From assembly GCA_006386115.1 (NCBI GenBank), contig VFIW01000033.1, positions 1 through 64,000 of the forward strand: a DNA stretch of 64,000 nucleotides. Reading direction: 5' to 3'. Below, piece by piece: positions 18,543 to 29,839 of the stretch. The DNA comes from Globisporangium splendens. Taxonomy: Eukaryota; Oomycota; Peronosporomycetes; Pythiales; Pythiaceae. The translations under genes and the position numbers were made by a program. Numbering within the stretch: the stretch's first letter is position 1; the number at the start of each line of letters is the position of its first letter. The notes under the pieces are model-generated. The model did not search any database, was not told the DNA's origin, and saw only the letters and a program-made list of their open reading frames with translations.

Positions 18543-21311
18543 ATGGTCTCTCCCAAGAATCCAGCTTCGACCGTAGCTACCAACCCAGCCAACGCCACTC
18601 GTCGCCATGGATCCGGGAAAGAATCCAGTGAGAAGCCTGCCTCGTCTGCCCTTCCATCCTCCTCAACCCATGCTTCTGGCCAATCAGAGGCGCGGATTTG
18701 TGGAACGGGAGGGAATGGTTCCGTGTCGCAAGACTCTGAACCCACCCCAAGTTCAACTTCAAGGAATGAAAATTTGGGATCTGGTTTTCAACCCAACCCA
18801 AGTTCAAGCTCAACTGCAAGTTCAACCCGTGAAAATTTGGGATCTGGGTATGAACTCATCCCAAGTTCAACTGCAAGATCAAACCGACCGAAGCTGGGAT
18901 CCAGTTCCGAATCCACACCAAATGCAAGTTCAACTTGCAAATATTTGGGAAGTGGGCTCGAAACTGGAGAACATCCCAGCTCTGACTCATCTTCGGAGGG
19001 ACTTCCAGGATTGGATGAAGCGACCACCACGGGTGGTACTTCAACCGAGAATCCGCCTGACACCACCACTGACGACGGGGATGTCGTCATGGGGGAAGGA
19101 GGTACTGTGGAAGCGCCAGCCGAAGACACGCGTCCGACCATGGCCGACGTGATCATGCAACAAGAACACCTCCGACGCGACCGAGCTGCGGTCGAAGCAG
19201 CCCGCAAGCGCGTCGAGACCCCGAAGCCTCTTGCTGTGGACATCGAGGCGATTGAGCGCCAGTATGCTGCTGGTCACGACTGGTCGCTCATCGCTTCGAG
19301 AATGGAACAAGCGCGACCCTACCAGCTGCCGAGAGCCAAGTACGACATGGTGATCGAGACTGGCAGAGCGCTCGCGAAGACTTCTGTCCACAAGATATTG
19401 GCGTCGCTTGCCGGTCCGGAACACGGAAACAGCGCGCTCGAAGAGCTGTACAAGCAGTTCGAGATTGGCCAGATCTCCAAGATGCCGGGCGGCAACTTGC
19501 ACGTCAAGGTCAAGTCGAAAGAAGCCTGTGTGCGCTTGGAGCGCACCAAGGTGAATACCCTTGGAGGTGTCTTCACTTTCAAGGAGTTCGACAGCCTTGG
19601 CGACAAGTACTACTTGGATATTGCCAATGTAGACTGCGACATGGACACGGACGTGATCCTGCACCGACTCTTCCTTCTTGGATGCAAGCCGGTGTACGAC
19701 ACGTTCCGTGAAGTGAACTTGACGACGGGGATGACGTCCGCGACGTGGCGGGTGTACTTCCTGTCGAGGTCGTGTCCTCCCGCTCTTATCATCAACAACT
19801 CGGTGTGTGATCAGCTGGTCTTCGACAACAAGCTCCATCCCGTCCACGGGAAGAATGCGCCGTTCAGTTCAGAGCGAATGCCGTTTGGCTATCGCTCACT
19901 GCATGCGCTCGAGCTTGGTGTTCCGGGTGACGTGTTCCCACCACCACCCGACAACACCCCTGCTGCGACGCAGAATCATCCACAACAACCAAGGACCTAC
20001 GCACAAGCTGCGACAGTGAAGACTTTCAGCTCGTCCCTGCAGAGATCGATCGACGCAGGCAAGAAGAAGGAAGTGCAGCTCACGCTCAGAGCTCAGCATG
20101 ACCAAGCACCAGTGGTGACAACGCTGGCAAAGCCACGAAGTAACTCATTGGTGTCGCTCGAGACGCTGAAGAACTCGACCGGTCCGATCACGCCTCCAGG
20201 GAGTCCGAAGCCTCAAGCAAAGCCGGCTCTGTTGACGAATGGTGATGGGTTCACCACAGTGAGAAACAAGAAGAAGCGATCCCGAAATGGCATCGACTTC
20301 TTCAATTTGATGGTCAAGGATCAACCTTCCCAACCACTCGACGGCATCGCCACGACCAACTACTTCCAAGCGCTACAGTCGATGGAAGTGTCCTTCGAAG
20401 TAAAGAATGTGGCTGCGGACAAGAAGTATGGTCCTCGGTACCAAGTGATCCCTGTCGATGTGAAGCGTCCCGAGGCGCTCAAGACATCGACCGAGTCGGC
20501 TTTCTTCGTCGAGAAGCACCACACGAAGATCAGGAAAGCGTCGAAGGCGTCTCCGATCTTGGAGGTGTCCGAGTCGATGCTGAACGATGAGAACACGGCG
20601 TTGCTCAACACCCTCCCGGACCGTCTTGCGCTCGCAGACACTCAGGTCGAGGGTGCGAGCAAACTCATCGACAACGCCACGAACCCCGACCACGTCACCA
20701 AGAAGGCAGTGGACTCGCCGCTGGCTTTCAACAGCGCTCTGTCGCTCAAGATGGCAGGAAGTGGACACGGAGTCGCAGAGCTCGCGCAGCTGCATGTGAT
20801 CAACCGCGTGCTGTGCGCGACCCAGCCGAGCGAAGACACGACCTTCAGTGCGAAGTGGAAGAAGCTGATGAAGACGACGGTCCCGTCGAAGCGAGGCGAC
20901 ATGTTCAAGACGTGTGCCACGTGGTGGATGTCATCGGACGATATCAAGGAACTATCGCGAGCGACGAAGGCACTCGGGTTCTTCGAGCTCATGCTGATGT
21001 CGATCGCGCCGACGATCTTCAGCAACGACCACTGGATCCAGTACCTGACTGGGATGCCGGTCGAGTGGATCCCCGCGCACCACACAAGACTCCTCCACCC
21101 CAACACTCTCCTCATGCTCTTGCGGTCGGACCTTGGTGCGCACTGCTTGAGTCAATGGAACGAAGTGCAGTGGCAGGGGTACTTGCTCGATGACCTGGAA
21201 GAGCTTCGCAAGCTCGATGGGTACTACCCGGTCGACGAGTCGGTGTTGCAGCTCCGAGTTGTCGAGGGAGAGGTGGTACTGGTAGCGGGAGGCTTGGCCA
21301 CTCGCTGCTAA
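18543..21311 (+). CDS. LINE3 ORF1 protein
   Basis: 922 codons from the ATG at 18543. The N-terminal ~190 residues are Ser/Thr/Asn/Pro-rich, with degenerate repeats built on NLGSG followed by a Ser-rich stretch (four or five units between about 18760 and 18975); this part is unlike LINE1 and LINE2. The RRM-like core, the basic NKKKRSR cluster and the C-terminal domain follow in the same order. The last ~310 residues are almost identical to LINE1 ORF1. Confidence 0.8.
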   Translation: MVSPKNPASTVATNPANATRRHGSGKESSEKPASSALPSSSTHASGQSEARICGTGGNGSVSQDSEPTPSSTSRNENLGSGFQPNPSSSSTASSTRENLGSGYELIPSSTARSNRPKLGSSSESTPNASSTCKYLGSGLETGEHPSSDSSSEGLPGLDEATTTGGTSTENPPDTTTDDGDVVMGEGGTVEAPAEDTRPTMADVIMQQEHLRRDRAAVEAARKRVETPKPLAVDIEAIERQYAAGHDWSLIASRMEQARPYQLPRAKYDMVIETGRALAKTSVHKILASLAGPEHGNSALEELYKQFEIGQISKMPGGNLHVKVKSKEACVRLERTKVNTLGGVFTFKEFDSLGDKYYLDIANVDCDMDTDVILHRLFLLGCKPVYDTFREVNLTTGMTSATWRVYFLSRSCPPALIINNSVCDQLVFDNKLHPVHGKNAPFSSERMPFGYRSLHALELGVPGDVFPPPPDNTPAATQNHPQQPRTYAQAATVKTFSSSLQRSIDAGKKKEVQLTLRAQHDQAPVVTTLAKPRSNSLVSLETLKNSTGPITPPGSPKPQAKPALLTNGDGFTTVRNKKKRSRNGIDFFNLMVKDQPSQPLDGIATTNYFQALQSMEVSFEVKNVAADKKYGPRYQVIPVDVKRPEALKTSTESAFFVEKHHTKIRKASKASPILEVSESMLNDENTALLNTLPDRLALADTQVEGASKLIDNATNPDHVTKKAVDSPLAFNSALSLKMAGSGHGVAELAQLHVINRVLCATQPSEDTTFSAKWKKLMKTTVPSKRGDMFKTCATWWMSSDDIKELSRATKALGFFELMLMSIAPTIFSNDHWIQYLTGMPVEWIPAHHTRLLHPNTLLMLLRSDLGAHCLSQWNEVQWQGYLLDDLEELRKLDGYYPVDESVLQLRVVEGEVVLVAGGLATRC

Positions 21312-21351
21312 ACCAATTCCATCCCAGACAACGTGGAGCAACGTTAGTATC

Positions 21352-22168
21352 GTGTCCGTCAACACTAACGGCATCAAGAAGAACGGTCACCTATTTATCG
21401 ACAGCGTGCTATCGAAACACTCGGTGGCATGCGTCCAAGAAACCAAGTTGAGCGACAGAACGCATCTGTCCAAGTTCAAGTTTCACCTCGACTCGAGCTT
21501 CAAGCACCGAGTCTTTGTGAACGACCCGAACTGCCAGCTCGATCGACCGACGCGAGGAAGGAGCAATGGAGTGCTCACGGTGCTCCACTCCGACTTCCCA
21601 GGCTTCGACACGGCGGAAGAGGTCTCTCGACTCTCAGTCCCTGGTCGGTATCTCGTTGTGAAGGTGATGGTCGAGTGTGCTCCCATCTACATCCACAACG
21701 TGTACGCGCCAGTGGACCAGCAAGAGAAACACCAATTCTTCTCGAGTCTGGACACCGAAGGCTTTGAAGATCAAGCGACACACCTTGTGTTGGGGGATCT
21801 GAACACGCCGTTGGATCCCAGACTTGACTCTTCGTCTCCAGATCTACGCTACGACCCCGGTCGGTCCAGCTGCTTGGAGTGGTTGGCGAAACTGAGTGTG
21901 GTCGATGCGTGGCGGATCCACTACGACACCAAGCGAGTCTTCACCGGTCCCCTTCCTCGGAAGAACCGACTCAACTACATCTTGCTATCGGAGGACTTCT
22001 ACGAACGCTTCTACGACGACTCCAAGTACTTCCTGCCGAAGCATGCTGGAGACCACCTCGCACACAGCGTGAGCTTCCGGTCTGGTTCGCAGCTCCACGG
22101 TCGAGGGTATTGGAAGTTCCCTCGCTACCTCCTCGAGTACCCGAAAGTGGTCTCGGCGATCGAGAAGG
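21352..22168 (+). pseudogene. LINE3 ORF2, endonuclease part only (truncated)
   Basis: About 272 codons: the APE-type endonuclease with VQETKL, NVYAP and GDLNTPLD is present, but the RLDYI motif reads RLNYI, changing an aspartate that the other copies keep. The AGDHLAHS motif is present. The frame runs into the gypsy LTR and stops. No reverse transcriptase remains, so it is non-functional. Confidence 0.85.
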
Positions 22169-22818
22169 TGTAATGGGCTATAACCAGCCACTACGTGAAG
22201 GTGGATCTGTCCACAGATCTAGTGTGTCACACACCACCTTCAGCGTGCATTGTGGAGACACAAATAACAAAGGGATTACGGTAATACAGTCCCCACATGC
22301 ACGTGTGACGTCATTCGATGACGTCACGAACGTTCTCTGTGCTGATCAGTGCAGAATGTTGTTCTCATGTACTAATCAGTACAGAGCAATGACATCCATG
22401 TACTAATCAAGTACTGAGTGATGGTTCCTGCTTGGGGAACTGGACTGGCGACGAGACCGACGTGTCTCTGCCGCCTGAAGTGAGTGGCGCGAGCCAATCG
22501 CTTTGCAGGGATTTTATACAAGACTTGAAGTTCAAGCTTCTAGAAGATCCCGTAGGTTCAACGTCAGTGTACCCAAGGTTTTATATATCAGATTCATAGG
22601 TTTTATTGTGTATATTTAGGTTTTAGTTATAAAACCTGTAGGATCCCTTGGGGTTCATTTGTAAGTAGCGACAGGAACCATAACTACATTTCAATTCAGT
22701 TGCAAATTTTCCTCCAAGTACTCAAGTTTTCTTCCTCCCTCCAAGTCGGAGATCGCTTCCTCTGGCACAAGCGTGTGTGCCGTGTTTGAGGGACTGTTGT
22801 GAACAGCGCCCTCTTACA
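22169..22818 (+). repeat. 5' LTR of the gypsy element
   Basis: Begins TGTAATGGGC and ends CCTCTTACA, 650 bp, matching 29190-29839. It contains a perfect CRE-type inverted repeat (22305-22327), repeated GTACTAATCA(A)GTAC motifs near 22369-22416, and TATA-like TTTATATATC near 22580. Confidence 0.9.
22305..22327 (+). promoter_or_regulatory. Palindromic pair of TGACGTCA (CRE/bZIP-type) sites in the LTR
   Basis: 10-bp arms GTGACGTCAT and ATGACGTCAC around TCG, each containing the full 8-bp CRE core. The 3' LTR copy (29326-29348) keeps the left arm but has GATGTCAC in the right one. A likely host bZIP-factor binding site for LTR transcription; binding is inference. Confidence 0.5.
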
Positions 22819-22820
22819 CC

Positions 22821-22838
22821 TGGTAGCACTTCGAGCGG
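22821..22838 (+). other. Candidate primer-binding site
   Basis: TGGTAGC starts two bases after the LTR, the usual spacing. It is complementary to ...GCTACCA, the 3' end of eukaryotic initiator tRNA-Met. Complementarity past the first seven or eight bases cannot be judged without the host tRNA sequence. Confidence 0.55.
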
Positions 22839-22859
22839 TCCTTCCAACGACCCAGTGAA

Positions 22860-25800
22860 GTGAAAAGGTTTGACGACGCGGCTTTGAGCGCGTCGCGCAT
22901 TCCTGTCGAAGACCCTGCGAGCATCCTTGTTCGGAACATGGATGCTACAGGAACCCCACTCGGTCCAGCAGTACCGGAAACTGTCGAGTTGGCTATTGAG
23001 GGTTTCCCTCATTTGTCTTCTCATGAGTGGATGGCGCTTGAGCGCATGCGAGATGTCATCGGAGAGGCTGCCGTGGTCAGTCTTCTTCGATCGGCGTCTC
23101 CGGAGGACCAGAAGAGTGCGGTGGTCAGCTTCATGCACCACGAGATCATGTCCTCCCGGAAGCAGGTCGCAACCCCTGTTTCCTGAATCAGGACGGTGCC
23201 ACTGAAGCTTGACGTCTCTCCGTATCGCGGCGGAGAGAACGAACCCCTCTCACGATGGTTCGTCGAGTTGGATGCAGCCATCGCTGCAAGACAACTGCGA
23301 GACCCTTCGCAGCAAGTGTTGTTCGCGATGTCCAACCTTGCGGGTCGTGCGAAGAGCTGGGCGTATGGCAAGCGTTTAGCGAATCTAAACTGCTTCCCCA
23401 GCTACGAAGACTTCAAGACCGAACTCAAGAAGGCGTTTGAACCCCCGCAGAGCGAGTTCCGTGCGCGCGCCGAGTTCCTCAAGCTTCGTCAAGGCCGTTT
23501 CGACCTTCACTCGTATGCACAACGTACTCGCTATTTGGTGTCGAGTATCGTTGACGAGCCGATTGACGTTCCGACGCAAGTCGTGACGTTCATGACGGGT
23601 CTGAGTGATGGCCCGATTTGGAACCAACTGTTCCGCGAGTACCCCAAGACGCTGGACGAAGCCATCGAACGTGCGATGCAAGAAGAGTTCAGCATGAAGC
23701 AAGCAAAGTTCCATGGGTTTGCGCCAAGACCAATGCGGCAACCAAATGTTGCGCATGATGGTCCCGAGCCCATGGACATCTCGTACATTTCCACGCCTGG
23801 AAATGAGCGTCCTCGCAACGATGGGAAGTGTTTCCGTTGCGGGAAGCCCGGTCACATTGCTCGGAACTGCAAGGTGTCGTTTGCCGACCCGGCAAACGAC
23901 ACATGGTGCTCGTTCGAACAACCACGATCGTTCTTACGGTCGCTGGTTCGAGCGGTCACCTGGGCCAAAAAACGGGAATGGACAGTAGGGGAGGGACCTC
24001 CTACTGGCCCGGAAAAGAGGACTGTGGACGTTGTGGAGACACAGGACTCTGGCCCCTATGTGCATCAAGCACATGCAGTTTCCACTACGAGGGAGAAGAG
24101 TGTCAGTCAAACGTCAAGTTTGATCGTTCACAAAGTTCATGTAGACGGTATTGCAACGCCTCTACGAGCTTTGGTTGACACTGGTGCGTCGAACAACTTT
24201 GTTCGAAATGAAGTGATCGTCAGGCATGGTGTCTTCGTGCCTGATGCGAATGAAGAGAAGACGATGATTGTCCGGTTGGCAAATGGGTCAACTGTGAAGA
24301 TGCCGAAGTGCGTGGTGCGCTTGGCAATCAAGTGTGAAGATTTCCGAGGTGAAGACGAGTTTATTTTACTCGACCTCGATGACAAGTTTGACATCATCCT
24401 GGGCATGCCATGGTTGAAGCGTTACCAACCTAGCATTGACTGGATGGATATGAAGATCTCCGTTGACAAGTCACGCGATGTTGACTTGTGCTGCACAACA
24501 ACGGATGAAGTAGTATGGGTGTACACATCTGTGGAAGAGATCCCAGATGGCCCTTGTGATATTGCGGTGTGCGATGGCCCCCCATGTTCACAAGCGGTAC
24601 CCATTTTGAAGACGACGAACGGAGGTGGAGCAGCCAGGCGCCAGAAAAAGACTGTCTCCTTTGCCATCGACGACGAGAAGGTTCGTGATGGTGTTGACAA
24701 GAGTGGATGGAAGTGGAACAAACACCCTTCCCAAGACAAGAAGAAGACCAGCAAGAGAAGTTTTTCGCCAAGAGTTTTGAGTACCCCTGATCAAGGTACA
24801 AGTGGTGATGACGAAGGGAGTGTCCAAGCACAAGACATTCCAAGCGAGTTTGTGGATATCGCGGTCTACAATGAAGAAGGTGACGTGGATGTAATCCGTC
24901 ACGTGAAGATTGGAAATCCTCCAAGTTCAGTCGAAGAGTTGATTTCCTTGCCATCGATGAGCAAGAAGACACTGGAGCGCAGCCTAGCGAGAGGCGATAT
25001 TGCGCAGGTGTGTGTGATCGTCGAAATGGTCGACGGAGGCTTCGTCAACACAGCATCGAGTGCGGATGCAGATGTGTTGGACGAAAAGACACGGAAGGAA
25101 AGGTTCGAGGAGCAGTCGTGGGACTCTCTCAAGAAGAACCCCGTGTATGCGCTTGCCAGGGAATATGAAGACATTCTCCCTGACAAGGTGCCGGACGAAT
25201 TGCCATTCGATAGAGGCATTCGTCATGAGATTGATGTACTCCCTGGCACGAAATACTGCATCACAAGACAGTGGCCGTTGCCAAAGGAACAAGTCGAGGC
25301 GATCGACGAGTTCTTTGCACAACGTGCTAAGGCTGGTCATGTGCGAGAGAGCAAGTCTCCGCATTGTAGCCCCACTTTCTGTGTGAAGAAGGCAACTAGA
25401 GGTTGGCGCATTGTTCACGCTTTCAACAAGCTGAACGACGCGACAATTCCAGCCCAGACTCCGGTTCCACGCAAGGACATGATCCTTGATGGAATGGTTG
25501 GCAGCACCGTCTTTAGTGCTATCGATCTGAAAGATGGGTTCTATCAGATTCGAATGCGCAAAGACGATGTTCCACTAACCGCAGTGAGTACCCCGAGTGG
25601 TATGCTGTGGGAATGGTTAGTGATGCCACAGGGACTGAAGAATGCTCCTGTGACCTTTAATCGAATGGTCACGAACGTTCTTCGTCCTCTGCGAACATTT
25701 GCACCAAGTTACTTTGACGATATTTTCGTTCATAGTAAGGCCACGAATGGGGAATCTGATGTCGATGTTCATCTCGATCATCTTCGTCAAGTTTTCCAGG

Positions 25801-28441
25801 TCATGCATGAGAATAAACTCTACGCAAACTTGAAGAAGTGCATGTTCTTCGCCCCCGAGATCCCTGTTCTCGGTTGTTTTGTGGGCAAGAGCGGTGTTCG
25901 GGTCGATCCGGAGAAGGCCAAAGCTATTGACGATTGGCCAGTGCCAAAGAACGTCAAACAGCTGCGACAATGGTTGGGTCTAGCCAACTACTTGCACAAG
26001 TACACGCGCAATTATGCAGCGTTGGTGCAATCCCTCACACAGCTCTTGAAGAAAGACGTTGAGTGGAAGTGGTCGAAAGACCATGAGACGGCATTCGAAG
26101 AAGTCAAGAGGAGTCTTCGAGAAGCTCCTGTCTTGGCTCTGCCAAACCACGACAAGTCGTTCCACGTCGTCTGCGATGCGAGCGACTATGCCATCGGTTG
26201 CGCATTGATGCAACACGGTGATGAGGGTCATGAGCGAGTTGTGTCGTATCAGTCACGACAACTCCGACCCGCAGAGCGGAACTACCCAGTTCATGACAAG
26301 GAACTTCTGGCGATGAAGTATTCTTTGGTCAAGTTCCGTGTGTATCTGCTTGGCGAGGAGCGCTTTGCTATTTACACTGATCACGCATCTCTGCGTACGG
26401 CAGTGAAGACTCCTCATTTGTCGCAAAGAATGGCGAGATGGTTCTCCTTCTTTGCAGAGCACAACTTTGTTGTACACTACAAGCCAGGCAAGACGAACAT
26501 CTTAGCCGATGCGCTGTCAAGACGTCCGGATTACGATCCGAAGACCAAGAGTGAGGACACGGATGGAGCGTGTCGACTCTGTGAAGATGTTCAAGCGATC
26601 GCGGTGCGAGCTGCGACTACAGTGCGAGAAGAGATCGTCGAAGGGTACAAGTCTGACGAAACATGTCAGGACTTGTTGAAGTATTTCAAGGACCCTTCGG
26701 ACAAAGCACTGCAAGGTCTTCCGTCGCGCACAAGATCGCGAGTTCACCGCTTCCGAGTACACAATGGGTTGTTGTACTATGCGGTCGAACAAGGGGATAC
26801 AGCAAGGGTTGTTGTTCCCAACGACGAAGGTCTGCGTCATCGACTCATGTATGAGTACCATGACAGTCCTTCGGGTGGCCACCTCGGACGTGAGAAAACG
26901 TTTCTCAGTCTTTCCCGGGATTACTACTGGCCACACATGTACAAGTGGGTTCGCAAGTATGTGAGGACTTGCGAGATCTGCCAACGAGTGAAACCCTCTG
27001 GTTCCACGCAGGCTCCACCTCGTTCATTGGCTGTCCCATCGGACAGTTGGAAGTCTGTGAGTATGGATTTCATATTCGGACTTCCAAGAGACACACACGG
27101 ACGCAGTGGCATCCTTGTGTTTGTGGACCGATTCAGCAAGATAGTTCATCTTGCGCCCGTTTCGGACAAGATCTCTGCTGAGAAGACTGCCAAGGTCTTT
27201 GTAGACGTCGTATTCCGTCTACACGGATTACCAGTCGAGATCGTGTCTGACCGTGACACCCGTTTCACGTCCAAGTTCTGGCGTGCACTGCTCGGACTTC
27301 TGGACACCAAGTTGTCCATGTCAACAGCGGCACACCCTGAAACGGACGGTCAAACAGAACGAGTGAATCGTGTCCTCGAAGACGTGTTGCGCAGCTACGC
27401 AACGTCTTTCAAAGAGTGGAGTGAGTTTCTCCCTCTTGCCGAGCTTGCGTTGAACAACTCCACGCATGTCTCGACAGGTCACTCTCCATTTTATGTGAAC
27501 TATGGCATTCATCCCCGAGTGCCTGCTTCCATAATGGGTGAGGTCTCTACCTTAAGTGGGGGAGGGACTCCGGCTCACAGAAACAAGCCGAAGTCGTCTT
27601 ACGACCTGAATGCTGCTTCCGAGTTGAAAGCCAATTTTGACTCGATGAAACCCCTCGACGACCTAACAAGTCGTGAAGGGCAGCAAGTCGATGACTTTGT
27701 TGTGAGGAGACAAGCCGTTGTGAGGTTTGTTCGAGACGCAATCGCGAAGGCTCAGGATCTGCAAAAGGAACAAGCAGACAAGAGCGGAAGGAAGAACAAG
27801 CAAGTTTATAAGATCAATGATCTTGTATTACTTAGCACGGCGAACCTGCCTGAACATGCAGTGTCCACTTGGGAAGCTCAAAGCTTCTGCCAAGGTTCAT
27901 TGGACCGTTCAAGGTAGTGAAATGCAATGGTGATGCCTACACGCTAGACATACCTACACGCATGCGTCTACACCCGACATTTTATGTGGGTAGACTGAAG
28001 CCTTACCTTCCAAGTGGATCTGCGGACCCTACGAGATCTTCCGCAAACGATCGAGCTGATCGTGAAGCTTCTCCACTTGATTGCGAAGAGCAAACAGCTC
28101 ATCGCTCTGGAGATTCTTCTCGGCGTACAGGAGTTGCAGGACGTCGAAGGATTGGTCCTTCACTGACTCCAACGCTTGAAGACGAGAATGGTACTCACCA
28201 CGAAGTACCTCGAGAGCCGAACCTGCCTCTTCCACAGAGCGCAAAAGGCGATCGTGAGCCAACTCACGAGACTTCTCGTTCTTCCAGAGTCGAACAAGTT
28301 CGTCCTAAACCTGTTGGAACCGTTCCTCATAACGGGACTCCAAAGCCGAACACTGGGCAGAACCTTCTGTCAGATCGTCGATCTTCGACTCATATCGGCG
28401 ACAAGGTTCTCGAGACTCATCGCAGCGTTCCTCAAGCGTGA
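22860..28441 (+). pseudogene. gypsy gag-pol polyprotein, disrupted
   Basis: One long frame starts at about 22860, is interrupted by TGA at 23184-23186, and continues from 23187 to 27917. Gag comes first, with a CCHC knuckle (CFRCGKPGHIARNC) near 23829. Next are the protease (LVDTGASN near 24173), RT (YFDDIF near 25710) and RNase H (VVCDASDYAIG, YTDHASLR). The integrase follows, with an HHCC motif near 26860-26990 and D, D, E residues near 27066, 27252 and 27360. At about 27867 a one-base loss moves the integrase tail (LLPRFIGPFKVVK onward) into another frame that runs to 28441. The TGA lies between gag's N-terminal and core parts and looks like a CGA-to-TGA mutation, though readthrough cannot be excluded. 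Confidence 0.88.
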
Positions 28442-29140
28442 ACAACGCTGCTGCAAAGCTCGAGTTGCCCCCGATGAGCACTCTTCCACTGTCCAGATTC
28501 GCTCCATCGTTTTTCTTCCTCGTTCAGACCCCACCCCCGTTGTTAGACTCTCAGGAGAGCATCACTGGGGGGTTGATCGATTGTTGATCATGAAATCGAC
28601 CAACTCATCGTCTAGGAAAGAAGCAGTTGAACCATCACGCTTCTCACGAGTTTCGGTGGCGTGGATATCCCCCGAGCTCGACACGTTGGAGCCTCCGTCG
28701 ACATGTGGAGCACCCCCCCCCCCCCCTGATGTTTCCCGACGTTGTCCTCAGCTATGATAACTGCTTGTAGCGTCGCGCCATGGGCGACACTACGACGACC
28801 AGAGCCAGGGTTGCGCTCTGTCGTCAGCGGGAGTTCTTCTTTCGGCACGACATTGCCACGACAGAAGACGCTCCCATCTGTTCTCGTCTCAAGACGAACA
28901 CAATGTTTCGCCAGGTCCTCTCGGGTCTTCGATCTTTTGTTCGGATCATCGCGATCGTTGATCCGACGCCAACTGAAGAACCGCTCCTTGTAGAACTCGA
29001 GCTCCCCCTTCTTCTTCAGAATGGGAGAAATGTCGAAAGAGTTCTGGAGCTGTCTGCTGTCGCTTGGACGACGGACGTTCTTCACGGTTCACTTGGTCAC
29101 TTGGTCGCTTCATTGCCAATTGCAAAGTGAACTGCTCCGA
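28029..29140 (-). pseudogene. Antisense coding-like region between pol and 3' LTR, coiled coil at the C-terminal side
   Basis: On the minus strand, frames with coding character follow one another: about 29140-29040 (begins MKRPSDQVNREERPSSKRQQ), 29085-28612 (contains SFDISPILKKKGELEFYKE and ERFFSWRRIND), and 28523-28029. The last is Glu/Leu/Arg-rich with clear heptad spacing (for example LFALRNQVEKLHDQLDRLR) and is interrupted by one TAG (28305-28307). A 14-base C run on the plus strand (28713-28726) separates the second and third frames. I do not recognise the product. Antisense ORFs downstream of pol are known in some plant Ty3/gypsy elements; similarity to those is not claimed. Confidence 0.5.
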
Positions 29141-29176
29141 AAGGTCTGCAAAAGTACGCAAGGTACTTGTGGCTTT

Positions 29177-29189
29177 AAGGAGGGGATGA
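29177..29189 (+). other. Polypurine tract
   Basis: AAGGAGGGGATGA lies directly before the TG of the 3' LTR, as expected for plus-strand priming. Confidence 0.7.
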
Positions 29190-29839
29190 TGTAATGGGCT
29201 ATAACCAGCCATTACATGAAGGTGGATCTGTCCCCAGATCTAGTGTACCACACACCACCTTCAGCGTGCATTGTGGAGACACAAATAACAAAGGGATTAC
29301 GGTACGACAGTCCCCACATGCACGTGTGACGTCATTCGATGATGTCACGAGTGTTCTCTGTGCTGATCAGTGCAGAATGTTGTTATCATGTACTAATCAG
29401 TATTGAGCAATGACATCCATGTACTAATCAAGTACTGAGTGATGGTTCCTGCTTGGGAAACTGGACTGGCGACGAGACCGACGTGTCTCTGCCGCCTGAA
29501 GTGAGTGGCGCGAGCCAATCACTTTGCAGGGATTTTAAATAAGACTTGAAGTTCAAGCTTCTAGAAGATCCCGTAGGTTCAACCTCAGTGTACCCAAGGT
29601 TTTATATATCAGATTCATAGGTTTTATTGTGTATATTTAGGTTTTAGTTATAAAACCTGTGGATCCCTTGGGGTTCATTAGTAGTAGCGACAGGAACCAT
29701 AACCATTTTTAATTCAGTTGCAAATTTTCCTCCAAGTACTCAAGTCTTCATTCCTCCCTCCAAGTCGGGAGATCGCTTCCTCATCGCACAAGCGTGTGTG
29801 CCGTGTTTGAGGGACTGTTTGGAACAGCGCCCTCTTACA
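29190..29839 (+). repeat. 3' LTR of the gypsy element
   Basis: Same 650-bp length and ends as the 5' LTR, with about 33 differences including a few single-base indels and a damaged right CRE arm. Confidence 0.9.

Larger units (their letters stand above)
18443..22168 (+). mobile_element. LINE3: tRNA-Met-targeted non-LTR retrotransposon, 3' part lost at a gypsy LTR
   Basis: Begins with ACTTCTCAATTTGCCGGC right after tRNA copy D. ORF1 is complete, but ORF2 is cut at codon ~272, inside the region just after the endonuclease, where the gypsy 5' LTR starts at 22169. The remaining RT half is not found after the 3' LTR (29840 onward). Parts are nearly identical to LINE1 (about 20380-21740 and 21910-22168), while ORF1's 5' half and a patch near 21750-21900 are clearly more divergent, so the copy is a mosaic. 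Confidence 0.85.
22169..29839 (+). mobile_element. Ty3/gypsy LTR retrotransposon, degraded, with antisense ORF region
   Basis: Two 650-bp LTRs (TG...CA) enclose a primer-binding site, gag-pol (gag, zinc knuckle, protease, RT, RNase H, integrase) and a polypurine tract. The order RT-RNase H-integrase marks Ty3/gypsy (Metaviridae-type). A chromodomain-like relic (VAWISPELDTLEPP near 28658-28699) suggests a chromovirus-type tail. The LTRs differ at roughly 33 sites (about 5%), so it is not recent. The flanks GAAGG and GCCAA do not form a target duplication. Confidence 0.9.
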
